DNA from: Geminocystis sp. M7585_C2015_104
Lineage (GTDB): Bacteria; Cyanobacteriota; Cyanobacteriia; Cyanobacteriales; Cyanobacteriaceae
NCBI GenBank assembly: GCA_015295805.1
Contig: DVEF01000081.1
Span: 1-38,979 of the forward strand
DNA length: 38,979 nt
Direction of reading: 5' to 3'
The position numbers were made by a program, and so were the translations under genes. The notes beneath the pieces were generated by a model. The model was not told the DNA's origin. It saw only the letters and a list, made by a program, of their open reading frames with translations, and ran no database searches. Shown in pieces: positions 1 to 8,788 of the stretch. Position 1 is the first letter of the stretch, and each line of letters starts with the position of its first letter.

Positions 1-282
1 ATGGTATAACCATATACACCAAGAGCTAAATAACCTCCTTTTCAGTGGCCTCAAGGGCAATACCTCGGCATCTTGTAAGCCATAACCCAAAACCCCACAT
101 TTCCTCATCCTATCTTCCGGCCGGTCGAACAAACCCCGGTTGGGCATTGACCCCATATGTGCTAAAATGCGCTTGTGCCTCTAATCCCAGGAAAGTGGTT
201 GTCTCGTCATAGCCTCCAAGAGTTTCAATAGCAACTAAATCCTAACCCCCCCTAAATCCTAACCCCTAACCCCTATACCCCT
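1..282. other. Intergenic left edge with C-rich direct repeats
   Basis: I see no supportable gene here. A possible minus-strand ORF start lies in the first 22 bases behind an AGGAGG at 34-39, but too little is present to call it. TTGGGC (140-145) and TAAAAT (163-168) are 17 bp apart and could be a promoter for ybeY. The last 45 bases are C-rich direct repeats of the type CCTAACCCC running straight into the ybeY start codon. Confidence 0.4.
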
Positions 283-780
283 ATGACCTACCATCTAGAA
301 TTGTATCTGGAGGATTTGTATTTCAGCCAAAGACAAGAAAATCCGCCAATAACTGAGGCTCAATGGCAAAAATATCTGGAAAAATGGCTTAACAGTCTGG
401 AATTGGACTTGGATGCCCAAAAAAACTATGAAATGACCCTTCGCCTTACTGACGACGAAGACATCCAGAATTTCAACTACCAGTTCAGAAATAAAAATCA
501 ACCCACTGATGTGTTATCCTTCGCCGCTTTGGAAACAGAATTCCCTCCGTTGGAATTAGACAGTGTTATCCTGGGGGATGTGATTATCTCTGTGGAAACC
601 GCCTCCCGTCAAGCTCAACAACTGGGACACCCCCTCGAGGTAGAATTACTATGGTTGGCTAGTCATGGTTTATTACACCTACTAGGATGGGATCACCCGG
701 ATGAAAAATCCCTACAAGAAATGATAACCCTACAAGTCTCCCTCTTGGCTTCCATAGGCTATCATTACCCCTACTCTTAG
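283..780 (+). CDS. ybeY: Endoribonuclease YbeY (rRNA maturation factor)
   Basis: A 165-residue single-strand-specific endoribonuclease of the UPF0054 family. The family acts in 16S rRNA 3'-end maturation and ribosome quality control in the cytoplasm. The zinc motif HGLLHLLGWDH is complete, with His128, His132 and His138, and is preceded by the family signature PTDVLSF at about residues 75-81. Length is normal. The ATG at 283 sits in a pyrimidine-rich leader with no purine Shine-Dalgarno, which is odd for a core gene, though no better start is visible. It is the first gene of a plus-strand run with a 131-bp gap to the kinase-like gene behind it. A ybeY-dgkA neighbourhood is widespread in bacteria, which supports both calls. 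Confidence 0.95.
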   Translation: MTYHLELYLEDLYFSQRQENPPITEAQWQKYLEKWLNSLELDLDAQKNYEMTLRLTDDEDIQNFNYQFRNKNQPTDVLSFAALETEFPPLELDSVILGDVIISVETASRQAQQLGHPLEVELLWLASHGLLHLLGWDHPDEKSLQEMITLQVSLLASIGYHYPYS

Positions 781-911
781 GAGCTTGAATTACATAAAAA
801 GTTACAGAAAATCCCCCGAAGACAAAGAAGAAGAGAAAAAATGGTCACAGCAAGGGCACAAACTGCTAAAATTCCGGCAGTCGGAGCTATAAAACCACTA
901 AAAGGGGAAAA

Positions 912-1349
912 ATGTCAAAGTTTCAACTGGCATCAATGTCGGAGATAGAGACAGTGGGAAAACGTCGTCTGGCATGGAAGGTAGCCAACAACTTGCTAGT
1001 GAGTTTCCAATACGCCTGGGAAGGGGTAAAATATGCCTTTTTGAGCCAGCGTAACTTCCGTATCCACACCTTTATGACTGCCATCGCCTTGGGTTTAGGT
1101 TTTTGTCTCCGGGTGACAGGAGTGGAAATGGCATTGATTGCCCTCACCTGTGCCTTGGTGTTAGTATTGGAACTATTAAACACGGCCATAGAGTCGGTGG
1201 TGGATTTAACAGTCAAGCAAACCTACCATGAATTAGCTAAAATAGCCAAGGATTGTGCGGCAGGCGCGGTATTAGTCGCCTCAATTGCCTCACTGATGGT
1301 GGCGGCTTTTATTTTGTTACCCCATGGGATAGACTTAATATTTTCATAG
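912..1349 (+). CDS. dgkA: Diacylglycerol kinase / undecaprenol kinase (DagK family)
   Basis: A small integral membrane lipid kinase of 145 residues. Family members phosphorylate diacylglycerol or undecaprenol at the membrane. The signature ELLNTAIE is at residues 87-94, followed by KDCAAGAVL at about 113-121. Three hydrophobic segments are visible at roughly 52-68, 70-92 and 116-137. The N-terminus is about 20 residues longer than the shortest homologues. The upstream GGGGAAAA is a moderate ribosome site for the ATG at 912. The gene lies between ybeY and a glutamine amidotransferase. Whether the substrate is diacylglycerol or undecaprenol cannot be told from sequence; Gram-positive DgkA enzymes of similar size are undecaprenol kinases. 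Confidence 0.9.
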   Translation: MSKFQLASMSEIETVGKRRLAWKVANNLLVSFQYAWEGVKYAFLSQRNFRIHTFMTAIALGLGFCLRVTGVEMALIALTCALVLVLELLNTAIESVVDLTVKQTYHELAKIAKDCAAGAVLVASIASLMVAAFILLPHGIDLIFS

Positions 1350-1388
1350 AGTCCAAATTAAGTCTAATTGAGGGAGAGGAGAAATAGC

Positions 1389-1979
1389 TTGATTCTCGTC
1401 ATCGACAACTATGATAGTTTCACCTACAACCTAGTGCAGTATCTAGGTGAATTGGCTACTGACTATGCCGTAGCTGAAGACATCAGGGTATATCGTAATG
1501 ATCAAATCAGTGTTAAGGAGGTGGAGAGTCTCAAACCCGACGCCATTGTCATTTCTCCCGGCCCCGGCAATCCTGATAGTGCCGGTATTTGTTTAGAATT
1601 AATAGAAAAACTAGGGCCAAAATGCCCAATTTTAGGCGTATGTCTTGGACACCAGGCCATAGGACAAGTTTATGGTGGTAAAATAGTGCCAGCACCAGTT
1701 TTGATGCATGGCAAAACCTCCTCCATTTACCACAATAACGCTGGTGTGTTTAAAAATTTACCTAACCCCCTCACCGCCACCCGCTATCATAGTCTCGTGG
1801 TAGATAGAGAAACCCTACCCCCTGTCCTAGAAATAACCGCCTGGACAGAGGACAATACTATCATGGGCCTCCGTCATACTCAATATCCTCATATACAGGG
1901 AGTACAATTCCACCCAGAAAGTATCCTAACAGATTCTGGGCTAAAATTATTAGGCAATTTCCTCAAACAGATAGACTAA
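1389..1979 (+). CDS. trpG: Anthranilate / aminodeoxychorismate synthase glutamine amidotransferase
   Basis: Class I glutamine amidotransferase subunit that delivers ammonia to a TrpE or PabB partner, for tryptophan and/or folate synthesis. It opens with the classic [14 protein letters not shown], has the nucleophile Cys in [10 protein letters not shown], and ends with QFHPES carrying the catalytic His and Glu. I place the start at TTG 1389, with GGGAGAGGAG about 8 bases upstream as the ribosome site. A TTG at 1368 is in frame, but it adds seven residues (RERRNSL context) that are encoded by the Shine-Dalgarno itself. Product is about 196 residues, normal for the family. In many bacteria one subunit serves both pathways, so trpG versus pabA is not decided here. 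It follows the kinase gene by about 40 bp. Confidence 0.93.
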   Translation: MILVIDNYDSFTYNLVQYLGELATDYAVAEDIRVYRNDQISVKEVESLKPDAIVISPGPGNPDSAGICLELIEKLGPKCPILGVCLGHQAIGQVYGGKIVPAPVLMHGKTSSIYHNNAGVFKNLPNPLTATRYHSLVVDRETLPPVLEITAWTEDNTIMGLRHTQYPHIQGVQFHPESILTDSGLKLLGNFLKQID

Positions 1980-1985
1980 CTCACC

Positions 1986-2759
1986 ATGAAACGCCGCGAT
2001 TGGATTTTTTGCTTTGGCGGGGGGTTAGCCACAGTAATTCTCTGGAAGCATCTGCCTGCTGTTGCCCAAAATAACCCCCAAGAGGGTGTGACTATCCAAT
2101 GGTTGGGCCATAGTGCATTCCTATTCACCAACTCCCAAGCCAGAATCCTAGTTAATCCCTTCAGCCGCATCGGCTGCACTGCTAAATATCCCCCCCCAAA
2201 CCCTTCTGTAGATATAGTCATGATTAGTAGTCGTCTGTTGGATGAGGGGAGTGTCACCGATTTACCTGATAACCCTAAATTGATGTTTGAACCAGGAGTA
2301 TACCAGGTAAAGGGCATAGAATTCCAAGGTATTAAAACCCTTCATGACAGGGAAAAAGGGCGCAGATTTGGCATCAATGTGGCTTGGCGATGGCGTCAAG
2401 GAGGATTAAACCTCTTACACCTAGGTGGTATTGCCTCTCCCATCGGTATTGAGGAAAAAATCCTCATGGGAAGTCCAGATGTTGTATTTATCCCGGTAGG
2501 AGGTACTGCTAAAACCTATAATGCCAAAGAAGCTATAGAAGCCATCAAAATCCTCACACCTAAAGTGGTATTCCCTACCCAGTATCTAACCGCCGCAGCC
2601 GATAAGAACAATTGTAACCTGGAGCCGGTAGACTCATTTTTGGCACTTGCTAAACAAGAGGGAATGGCTATAGGATTTATCAAAGGCAATCGTACCACCA
2701 TCAGACCAAAAGATTTACCCCAAAAAGGCACTTTAATTCGTGTTTTCCAAGCCTTCTGA
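1986..2759 (+). CDS. Exported metallo-beta-lactamase-fold protein lacking the metal motif
   Basis: A 257-residue protein of the UlaG-like MBL fold: an opening strand IQWLGHSAFLF (residues about 38-48), then ILVNPF, and late IPVGG and TPKVVFPTQY. Where family enzymes have HxHxDH, this protein has ISSRLLDEG, so both histidines of the HxH pair and the final His are missing. A later conserved PTHY is PTQY here. The N-terminus, KRRDWIF followed by a hydrophobic stretch and AVAQ, looks like a Tat or Sec signal peptide. The gene starts 6 bp after trpG and ends 14 bp before cobU, so it is probably cotranscribed. I infer a non-hydrolytic or altered-metal role. My memory is that similar cyanobacterial relatives also carry SSRLLDEG, but I cannot check this here. 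Confidence 0.75.
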   Translation: MKRRDWIFCFGGGLATVILWKHLPAVAQNNPQEGVTIQWLGHSAFLFTNSQARILVNPFSRIGCTAKYPPPNPSVDIVMISSRLLDEGSVTDLPDNPKLMFEPGVYQVKGIEFQGIKTLHDREKGRRFGINVAWRWRQGGLNLLHLGGIASPIGIEEKILMGSPDVVFIPVGGTAKTYNAKEAIEAIKILTPKVVFPTQYLTAAADKNNCNLEPVDSFLALAKQEGMAIGFIKGNRTTIRPKDLPQKGTLIRVFQAF

Positions 2760-2773
2760 CATTACATATCCAC

Positions 2774-3316
2774 ATGCTTATCCTAGTAACGGGCGCCGCC
2801 AATTCTGGTAAAAGTGAATGGGCAGAGTATCTTGCCAGTCAATCTCAACAGCCTGTACTCTATATAGCTACAGCACAAAAAATACCAGAAGACAAAGAAT
2901 GGTCGCGAAAAATAGAGAAACATAGACAAAGAAGGCCAAAAGACTGGCAAACCCTCGAAATAACCCATGAAATAAGTAATGCCCTTCAAAATGCTCCCCC
3001 GCAAACCTGTGTCCTTATTGACTCCTTGGGAAACTGGGTTGCTAACCATCTAGAAATCCAAGAGGAAAATTGGGAAAGGATAGTAAAAGACTTCCTAACC
3101 ACCCTAAGACGGCGTAGGGGAGAAACTATCCTGGTAGCAGAGGAAACCGGCTGGGGTGTCATACCTCCTTACCCGACAGGCAGAATTTTCCGCAGTCGCC
3201 TAGGAGAGTTGATTCAACAAGTGGGGAAACTCGCCAATACAGTATATCTCACAGTGGGCGGCTATGCAGTAGACATTACTAAAATCGGCCTCAGACTGCC
3301 ATCTCAATGGCGTTAA
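2774..3316 (+). CDS. cobU: Adenosylcobinamide kinase / adenosylcobinamide-phosphate guanylyltransferase
   Basis: Bifunctional CobU (CobP) enzyme of cobalamin nucleotide-loop assembly; it phosphorylates adenosylcobinamide and attaches GMP. The 180-residue protein begins with LVTGAANSGKSEWAE (P-loop at about residues 6-13). The HRQRRPKDWQTLE segment carries the His expected to take GMP, and the VLIDSLGNWVANHL and EETGWGVIPPYPTGR motifs are all present. The length is typical. It lies 14 bp after the MBL-fold gene and faces the histidine kinase gene convergently with a 35-bp gap. I see no other cobalamin gene and no cobalamin riboswitch near it. Confidence 0.93.
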   Translation: MLILVTGAANSGKSEWAEYLASQSQQPVLYIATAQKIPEDKEWSRKIEKHRQRRPKDWQTLEITHEISNALQNAPPQTCVLIDSLGNWVANHLEIQEENWERIVKDFLTTLRRRRGETILVAEETGWGVIPPYPTGRIFRSRLGELIQQVGKLANTVYLTVGGYAVDITKIGLRLPSQWR

Positions 3317-3351
3317 ACTTGCAATTTGTTCCGGAGATAATTAGGAGTTTC

Positions 3352-5388
3352 TTAGCCTTTTGATTTTTGTTTTTTCCTATTCTTTTTAGTAGCGGTTTTC
3401 AAAGTAGAATTATCCTGATAGATGGGGATAGTAAAATGGAAGGCACTGCCCTGATTTTTACCCTTGGATTCGGCCCAAATTTCGCCCCCCCAGGTGTTGA
3501 CAATTTGCCTACAAATGGCTAAACCTAAACCGGTGCCCCCCTTAGACCGTCTCAAAGCGCCCTCTTCCTGATAAAATCGCTCAAAGACCTTATCTAACAA
3601 TTCCGGTTCGATACCCCTGCCATTGTCGGCAACAGTCACCTCCAGGGTGTGCGAGTCTCTTTCCTTGACGCTAATAGTAACTATCCCGTTGCTGTTGGTA
3701 AACTTACAGGCATTGTCCAAAAGCTTGCTTAAAACCTCCACTAGCCACTCCCCATCAGCCTGTACTAGTGGCAGAGAGGAGTCAAAATCAGTGACGATCT
3801 GAGGGAGGGAATTGCCCCTGGCACGAGAGCGAATCTGGGATATGGACAAGTCAATACACTCCTGTAGGGAAAGAGGCTCAGGATGCCATTGAATATTACC
3901 ACTTTCTAGCTGAGACAGGGTGAGAAAATCTTGAATCAGTTGCCGCATCCTCTCGGCATCATGAAGGGCAGTGCTTAACATCACCTGTTTTAACTCTTCA
4001 GACATGTCAGGCTCATTGGCAAGACTCTCTAAACAGACTTGAATAGTAGAAAGAGGTGTCCTCAACTCATGGCCGGTAATGGCAACTAAATTGGAGCGAG
4101 TGCGATCTAACGCCTCCAACTGCTCGTTTAACTCCTCCAAGTGGGCATAAGACTCCGCCTGAATGAGGGCCACTCCCACCTGGGTGGCAATGGTGTTAAC
4201 CAGGGCAATGTCTTCCTGTTTCCAGTTAACAGGATTGCCTCTGCAGTGGTGTAGTTCTATCATCCCCAATAGTCTACCCCGGTAAAGAATGGGCACAATT
4301 AACCAGGAAACAATACAACAACTGTTCACCAAGGGCAATAACACCTTGGCATCGCCGCAAATACGAGCATCCGCCTTCACATCATCAATACTCACAGACT
4401 CCTTCTGGGCAACCACCTCCCGAAACAGAAGATTGTCCCTCAGGGGCCACAAATACCCCCTTACAGAAGTAACCCCCTCCCGAATAAACTCATGCTCGAT
4501 TTCTGCCTCTGTGTCTTCCTCCTGACAACGGTAAATGAGACAACGACATACCCCAAAGCCCTCTCCCAACTTCTCCACACACAACCGCAAAATCTCGTCC
4601 GGATCCATGGAATGTCGTATGGCAGTGGTAACAGAGTTTAAAAGTCTTTCCTTCTTCTCCTTGGCTGCCAACTGACCATAGGCCTTCATCAGTTTATACT
4701 GGCCGGCCTGTAAATAGGTGATCAACCTCTGGACAAAGGGATCGGAATTGCCCTCTTGTTCTACACCCACTTCCTCCTCCTCCTCGAGACAGTAGGTAGC
4801 AATGGTTTTTTCCACCTTCTCAGACAACTGAGGGCGATAATAGAGGATACGCCGCAACAAAATCAATGCTGCCTTTCTACTCACCCTCTGTTCACAAGTC
4901 CAAATCCCCTCAAACCGGCGACTATTGTCCATTACCGCCTCAACGGCATCAATATAGGTCTTCTCACGACAGACCAAACAGCCAGTATAATGGGCAGTGA
5001 GCACCACTAAGTGCCATTCCTGGGCTAAAGGATCATCGGGAGAGAAAGCAATCTTCTCATAAACCTCTGAACTGTTGTCAAAATCACTCTCCGGGGCGGC
5101 CAAGACGTAGACATGAGAACACTTCTGCCCAATTTTCAAGTAACGATGAGCCTCCTGTTTATAGAACTTCTCCCTCTGGAAGCTGGCAATTACCAAGGCA
5201 TCTCCTCCACCCGCCAAAACCTGGTCTTCCATGGCATGGGAGAGGGCAATTAATGAGGATTTGAAATACAGTTGTGGTCTCTTCTCCGGGAATAACTGTA
5301 ATACCTCCTCAACAACCGAACCTAGATTGCTCATCGCCGCCTGAGTTGTGTTTTCTCTGATTATTACTCGTCTTTCTTCCCTTGCCAC
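3352..5388 (-). CDS. DICT-GAF sensor histidine kinase
   Basis: A soluble two-component sensor kinase of 678 residues. Residues about 25-165 fit the DICT sensory domain, common in cyanobacterial kinases. A helical, Glu-rich stretch (about 185-250) leads to a GAF domain (about 255-410) and a short coiled coil. The HisKA box ITGHELRTPL has phospho-acceptor His440. The N box LLDNACKF, G1 DNGRGIEPE, F box FERFYQ and G2 GGTGLGLAI are all intact. There are no membrane segments. The C-terminus is basic (KKNRKKQK). No response regulator is adjacent. The DICT domain holds several Cys residues (Cys90, Cys137, Cys140, Cys165), and the GAF has CRC at 281-283, so redox or metal sensing is possible but unproven. 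The signal is unknown. Confidence 0.9.
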   Translation of the reverse strand: MAREERRVIIRENTTQAAMSNLGSVVEEVLQLFPEKRPQLYFKSSLIALSHAMEDQVLAGGGDALVIASFQREKFYKQEAHRYLKIGQKCSHVYVLAAPESDFDNSSEVYEKIAFSPDDPLAQEWHLVVLTAHYTGCLVCREKTYIDAVEAVMDNSRRFEGIWTCEQRVSRKAALILLRRILYYRPQLSEKVEKTIATYCLEEEEEVGVEQEGNSDPFVQRLITYLQAGQYKLMKAYGQLAAKEKKERLLNSVTTAIRHSMDPDEILRLCVEKLGEGFGVCRCLIYRCQEEDTEAEIEHEFIREGVTSVRGYLWPLRDNLLFREVVAQKESVSIDDVKADARICGDAKVLLPLVNSCCIVSWLIVPILYRGRLLGMIELHHCRGNPVNWKQEDIALVNTIATQVGVALIQAESYAHLEELNEQLEALDRTRSNLVAITGHELRTPLSTIQVCLESLANEPDMSEELKQVMLSTALHDAERMRQLIQDFLTLSQLESGNIQWHPEPLSLQECIDLSISQIRSRARGNSLPQIVTDFDSSLPLVQADGEWLVEVLSKLLDNACKFTNSNGIVTISVKERDSHTLEVTVADNGRGIEPELLDKVFERFYQEEGALRRSKGGTGLGLAICRQIVNTWGGEIWAESKGKNQGSAFHFTIPIYQDNSTLKTATKKNRKKQKSKG

Positions 5389-5518
5389 ACTCTGCCGACA
5401 TGCGGGACTGAAACTACCATCTATCCTATATCACTTCCGCCCGGCTCGCTGGAGTATTCCCTCCTTTTTATGTTAAGTTTTGTAACAAAGAGTTAAACCA
5501 TCCGGGCTAGCCTATTGC

Positions 5519-5527
5519 TGTTATAAT
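5519..5527 (+). promoter_or_regulatory. Extended -10 promoter for rpmH-rnpA
   Basis: TG-t-TATAAT is a perfect extended -10 box about 42 bp before the rpmH start. No good -35 element lies at 16-18 bp, which is usual for extended -10 promoters. It is placed between the divergent histidine kinase gene and rpmH. Confidence 0.6.
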
Positions 5528-5568
5528 GGAAAATGTTTTTTTGGTAGAGCCGAGAAAAGGAGGCAAAA

Positions 5569-5706
5569 ATGACTAGAATAACTTTAATGGGCACCAGACG
5601 GAAACAAAAGCGCACCTCTGGTTTCCGAGCCCGCATGAGGACAAAAAGTGGTAGAAGGGTAATTCAGGCACGTCGTCGCAAGGGCAGAAAAAGACTGGCA
5701 GTATAA
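5569..5706 (+). CDS. rpmH: 50S ribosomal protein L34
   Basis: A 45-residue, strongly basic protein with [16 protein letters not shown] and the C-terminal KGRKRLAV-type tail of bacterial L34, a component of the large ribosomal subunit. The start ATG is preceded by AAGGAGG at 5558-5564, a near-perfect ribosome site. The gene precedes rnpA by 34 bp, the order found in most bacteria. It is shorter than 60 residues, so simple ORF scans miss it. Confidence 0.98.
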   Translation: MTRITLMGTRRKQKRTSGFRARMRTKSGRRVIQARRRKGRKRLAV

Positions 5707-5740
5707 CAGTATACTCCTCCTTGTAAAAGCTGCCGCTAAC

Positions 5741-6106
5741 GTGGGATTACCTTCTAAAAACCGACTTAAAAGACGTCAAGACTTTGAGGCTGTATACAAA
5801 CAGGGCATACGCGTAGCAAGTCGTTATTTTGTCGTAAGGGCCCTCCCCGTAACTGCCAATACCTCCCCCCCACCACCTACCAAATTCGGCCTGTGTGTCA
5901 GCCGCCAGGTAAGCAAAAAGGCAGTAGTGCGCAACAAGATTAAAAGGCATCTACGTAATGCTCTCCGCAATCTCCTCCCCCTTTTTACCTCCCCCTGGCT
6001 AATAGTCATCATCGTAAAGCCAGAAGTGACTGAATGCAATTATGATAATTTTTTGAGAGAATTAGAGAAGTTATTTATCAAGGCAGGGATAATCCATGGG
6101 AATTAA
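5741..6106 (+). CDS. rnpA: Ribonuclease P protein component
   Basis: The 121-residue protein cofactor of RNase P, which processes the 5' end of tRNA precursors. LKRRQDFEAVYKQG is the family N-terminus, and the RNR-type motif appears as KAVVRNKIKRHLRNALR. It starts at GTG 5741. The 3' end overlaps the PH-domain gene by 11 bp, indicating translational coupling. A Pro-rich insert (about residues 43-48) lies between the first strands and is slightly unusual. Confidence 0.95.
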   Translation: MGLPSKNRLKRRQDFEAVYKQGIRVASRYFVVRALPVTANTSPPPPTKFGLCVSRQVSKKAVVRNKIKRHLRNALRNLLPLFTSPWLIVIIVKPEVTECNYDNFLRELEKLFIKAGIIHGN

Positions 6107-6488
6107 AGAAGAGGTATTCTACGAAGGCGGCCCACACATCGGCGACTTAATTGTAAATATCTTGTTGGCCTTCACCGTCATCTTCTTGCCCCTCACCGTA
6201 GGCGCTATTGTCAGGGCTATATGGTTAAGGTACCGTATTACTAATCGTAGGATTTCTGTAACAGGGGGTTGGATGGGAAGAGACAGGACGGATATAATCT
6301 ATGCGGAAATAGTAAAAGTGGTAAAGGTGCCACGGGGATTAGGTTTCTGGGGGGACATTGTAGTAACCCTGAAAGACAAGAGTCGTCTGGAAATGCGTTC
6401 TTTACCCCGTTTCCGGGAAATATATGACTACATCTGCCAAAGGGCGGCCGAAAAAACCGGCAAACCCATAGAAGCCATCGCTAAATAG
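6096..6488 (+). CDS. PH-domain (bPH) membrane protein of the rnpA-yidC cluster
   Basis: A 130-residue protein with a hydrophobic segment at about residues 15-40, then a bacterial PH-like domain: [17 protein letters not shown] and [16 protein letters not shown] are typical of the DUF304/YdbS group. The fixed position between rnpA and yidC is a cyanobacterial hallmark. The biochemical role is not known; a link to membrane insertion or ribosome-membrane contact is only inferred from the conserved neighbours. The start overlaps rnpA by 11 bp. Confidence 0.82.
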   Translation: MGIKEEVFYEGGPHIGDLIVNILLAFTVIFLPLTVGAIVRAIWLRYRITNRRISVTGGWMGRDRTDIIYAEIVKVVKVPRGLGFWGDIVVTLKDKSRLEMRSLPRFREIYDYICQRAAEKTGKPIEAIAK

Positions 6489-6538
6489 TTAAGAATTGTT
6501 TACAATCAGAACAAAGTAAAAAGAGAAAAGAAAAAACA

Positions 6539-7684
6539 ATGGATTTTGGCATCAGTTTCATCTCCACCAACATAATGTTGCCAATCCTAGACTTCTTTTA
6601 TGGGATTGTGCCAAGTTACGGATTCGGCATAGTTGCCTTAACCCTGGTGGTAAGACTAGCAGTATATCCCCTTAGTGCAGGGCAAATCCGTAATATGAGA
6701 AGGATGCGGATTGCTCAACCCCTAATACGGGAAAGACAAGCAGAAATACAGCGAAAGTATAAAGATAATCCGCAAAAGCAACAGGAGGAAATGGCTAAAC
6801 TCATGCAGGAGTTTGGCAATCCCCTGGCCGGCTGTTTGCCCCTCCTGCTACAAATGCCTATCCTGTTTGCCCTGTTTGCCACTCTTAGAGGCTCACCCTT
6901 CGCCGACACCAACTATACCGTGGACATCCAGATTTTCCCCAGAGAACAAATTGAAAGAATACAACCCCAACCCTTTGCTACTAAACCCCAAAATCTGTTC
7001 GTCAGCCCCGGAGTGCACTATCCAGTAAGCGTTATACTCCCCGGGGGCAATAAACTGGTGGTAGGACAGACAGAAAAAATAGAACTGCAAACCCCCCAAG
7101 GCAAAACCCTAGACAGCATCCTAGCCTCTTACCCGGAATCCCACCTCACGCCCAGCTTTAAGGTACTGAAAGGACAAGAAAGAGTTAAAATAGACGAAGA
7201 GGGACAAATAACAGCCCTTACCCCGGGAGATGCTACAATTCAAGTAACAGTGCCCGGCATTGCCGCCAATGAAGGCTTCCTCTTTGTCAAAGCACTAGGA
7301 AAAGTGGGGGTGGTGAACGGAGATGGTAGCATTAACTGGGACATCCTGGCCATGGTCGTCTTCTTTGGTTTGAGCATTTATCTCAACCAGGAATTGGCCT
7401 CCGCCGGACAGGATACCCCCGAAAATGAACAACAGCAGACAGTAAACAAAATCACACCCATAATCTTCTCGGCCATGTTCCTTTTCTTCCCACTGCCGGC
7501 GGGGGTTTTGATGTATATTGTAATTGCTAATATCTTTCAGACCATCCAAACCCTCATCCTCATGCGGGAGCCTTTGCCGGAAAACCTACAAAAAATAGTC
7601 GCTGAGAGAGAAAAAGCCGCTAAGGCAAAACAACCTCTTCCTTTTGAGAAAAGGAAACTGAAAAAGAAGGAAAAAACTTCCTAG
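6539..7684 (+). CDS. yidC: Membrane protein insertase YidC/Oxa1/Alb3
   Basis: A 381-residue insertase that places proteins into the plasma and thylakoid membranes. The N-terminal core holds [15 protein letters not shown] and the substrate-groove Arg, then [16 protein letters not shown] large soluble insert (about residues 125-265) follows, whose end resembles a bacterial Ig-like (BIG2) fold: [19 protein letters not shown]. The core resumes with the last membrane segments (about 268-285, 307-335) and a basic C-tail ending KLKKKEKTS. The insert between membrane segments is expected for cyanobacterial YidC. Its stop is 3 bp before the open frame of jag, so the two are coupled. Confidence 0.95.
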   Translation: MDFGISFISTNIMLPILDFFYGIVPSYGFGIVALTLVVRLAVYPLSAGQIRNMRRMRIAQPLIRERQAEIQRKYKDNPQKQQEEMAKLMQEFGNPLAGCLPLLLQMPILFALFATLRGSPFADTNYTVDIQIFPREQIERIQPQPFATKPQNLFVSPGVHYPVSVILPGGNKLVVGQTEKIELQTPQGKTLDSILASYPESHLTPSFKVLKGQERVKIDEEGQITALTPGDATIQVTVPGIAANEGFLFVKALGKVGVVNGDGSINWDILAMVVFFGLSIYLNQELASAGQDTPENEQQQTVNKITPIIFSAMFLFFPLPAGVLMYIVIANIFQTIQTLILMREPLPENLQKIVAEREKAAKAKQPLPFEKRKLKKKEKTS

Positions 7685-7725
7685 TATTGTTGTACTGTGT
7701 AATTGAGGTAAGGGAAAGAGTAGTT

Positions 7726-8217
7726 ATGGAGGACAAAATCCAAAGGGGCAAAAAATGGTTAGAAACCGTCCTGGCTTTGATGGGTGTGCCCGCCAACGTT
7801 AATGTAAGTAGAATAGAAGAAGGGGAAAATGGCACAGTCTCCTGTTGGCTAACCATCGACCAAACCAATCTCCCCGCTAGTGTCATAGACGCCCTCATCG
7901 GCAAAAAAGGGGAAAATATAGACTCCCTGCAGTATCTCATAAACGTCCTGCTAAATCTCAATCTCCCAGAAAATGAGCAATGCACCTATATAATCGAGTT
8001 AAATGGCTATCGGCTTCGCCGCCAAGCGGAACTGATGGCCATTGCCCAGAGGGCCGCCGAAAAGGTCCGACTCACCGGCCTGCCAGAGGAAATACGTCAT
8101 CTTTCATCAGTAGAGAGAAAACAAGTACACAACTTCCTAGCAAAAGCAGGGGATTTGGCCACCGAAAGTTACGGCAGTGAACCAGATCGTCGTCTGGTCG
8201 TAAAATTGAGACGTTAA
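7726..8217 (+). CDS. Jag/KhpB RNA-binding protein (KH-R3H)
   Basis: A single-stranded nucleic-acid-binding protein with a KH domain carrying LIGKKGENIDSLQYL and a C-terminal R3H domain with ERKQVHNFL. It is the usual partner downstream of yidC and pairs with KhpA in other bacteria. I place the start at ATG 7726 (163 residues), with a GAGGTAAGGGAAAGAG purine tract just upstream. A TTG at 7687 is in frame but would use the yidC stop region and add a non-conserved leader. The first short N-terminal Jag domain of Firmicutes is absent, as usual in cyanobacteria. Confidence 0.92.
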   Translation: MEDKIQRGKKWLETVLALMGVPANVNVSRIEEGENGTVSCWLTIDQTNLPASVIDALIGKKGENIDSLQYLINVLLNLNLPENEQCTYIIELNGYRLRRQAELMAIAQRAAEKVRLTGLPEEIRHLSSVERKQVHNFLAKAGDLATESYGSEPDRRLVVKLRR

Positions 8218-8263
8218 CCCGGACCGCCACCAGAAAATTGACCCTAACCCGAGGAGAAAGACA

Positions 8264-8752
8264 ATGGAAACCATCCACCTTCCCCAGCTATTGAAGATGC
8301 CGGAGCGGACGATGGTATTACGGCTCTGCCATCGCATTGCCGGCTTGGATACCCTTACCCCTGTCAGGGGGCTTTTTACCATCCGTCACGGGGGCAACTT
8401 CATTGAACTGTCCCTGGTGGCGGACACCATCATCACCCTAGTTTGTGATCGCTGTTTACAAACCTTCAATCATCGTCTATCTGTAGATACCTCGGAAATC
8501 ATATACCTAAAAGAAGAACCACAAAACCCCCTCCCCGAGAGGGAAATCACCTGGGAGGAGCTGTGTGAAACCCTGCCGCCAGACAGCGAATTCCTCATAG
8601 AAGACTGGATTTATCAACAACTCTGTCTGGCCCTCCCCCTCCGTAACATATGCAGCAACAACTGTAGCATACCCCCTTATTCCAGCACCGGCCCCGAGGT
8701 GGACAGCCGTTGGTCTGCCCTTGCCCAGCTCAAGCACCTCCTCCCAGACTAG
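8264..8752 (+). CDS. YceD/DUF177 family protein
   Basis: A 162-residue protein with the family signature VCDRCLQTF at about residues 64-72. A second Cys cluster (NICSNNCSI, about 129-137) near the C-terminus suggests a metal-binding pair of Cys knuckles. Relatives take part in 23S rRNA accumulation and are often cotranscribed with rpmF; here no rpmF follows. It starts 46 bp after jag behind GAGGAGAAAG, so it is the likely last gene of the rpmH operon. Its 3' end faces clpS. Confidence 0.88.
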   Translation: METIHLPQLLKMPERTMVLRLCHRIAGLDTLTPVRGLFTIRHGGNFIELSLVADTIITLVCDRCLQTFNHRLSVDTSEIIYLKEEPQNPLPEREITWEELCETLPPDSEFLIEDWIYQQLCLALPLRNICSNNCSIPPYSSTGPEVDSRWSALAQLKHLLPD

Positions 8753-8788
8753 GGTCTGTAATTCTTCATGCTTTTTTCTTTACTACGG

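Noticed and set aside
1-22. Minus-strand gene start at the left edge
   Set aside because: AGGAGG at 34-39 with TTG or GTG near 17-22 is suggestive, but fewer than eight codons are visible.
1368-1388. Upstream TTG start of trpG
   Set aside because: The added codons coincide with the Shine-Dalgarno of TTG 1389 and are not conserved in the family.
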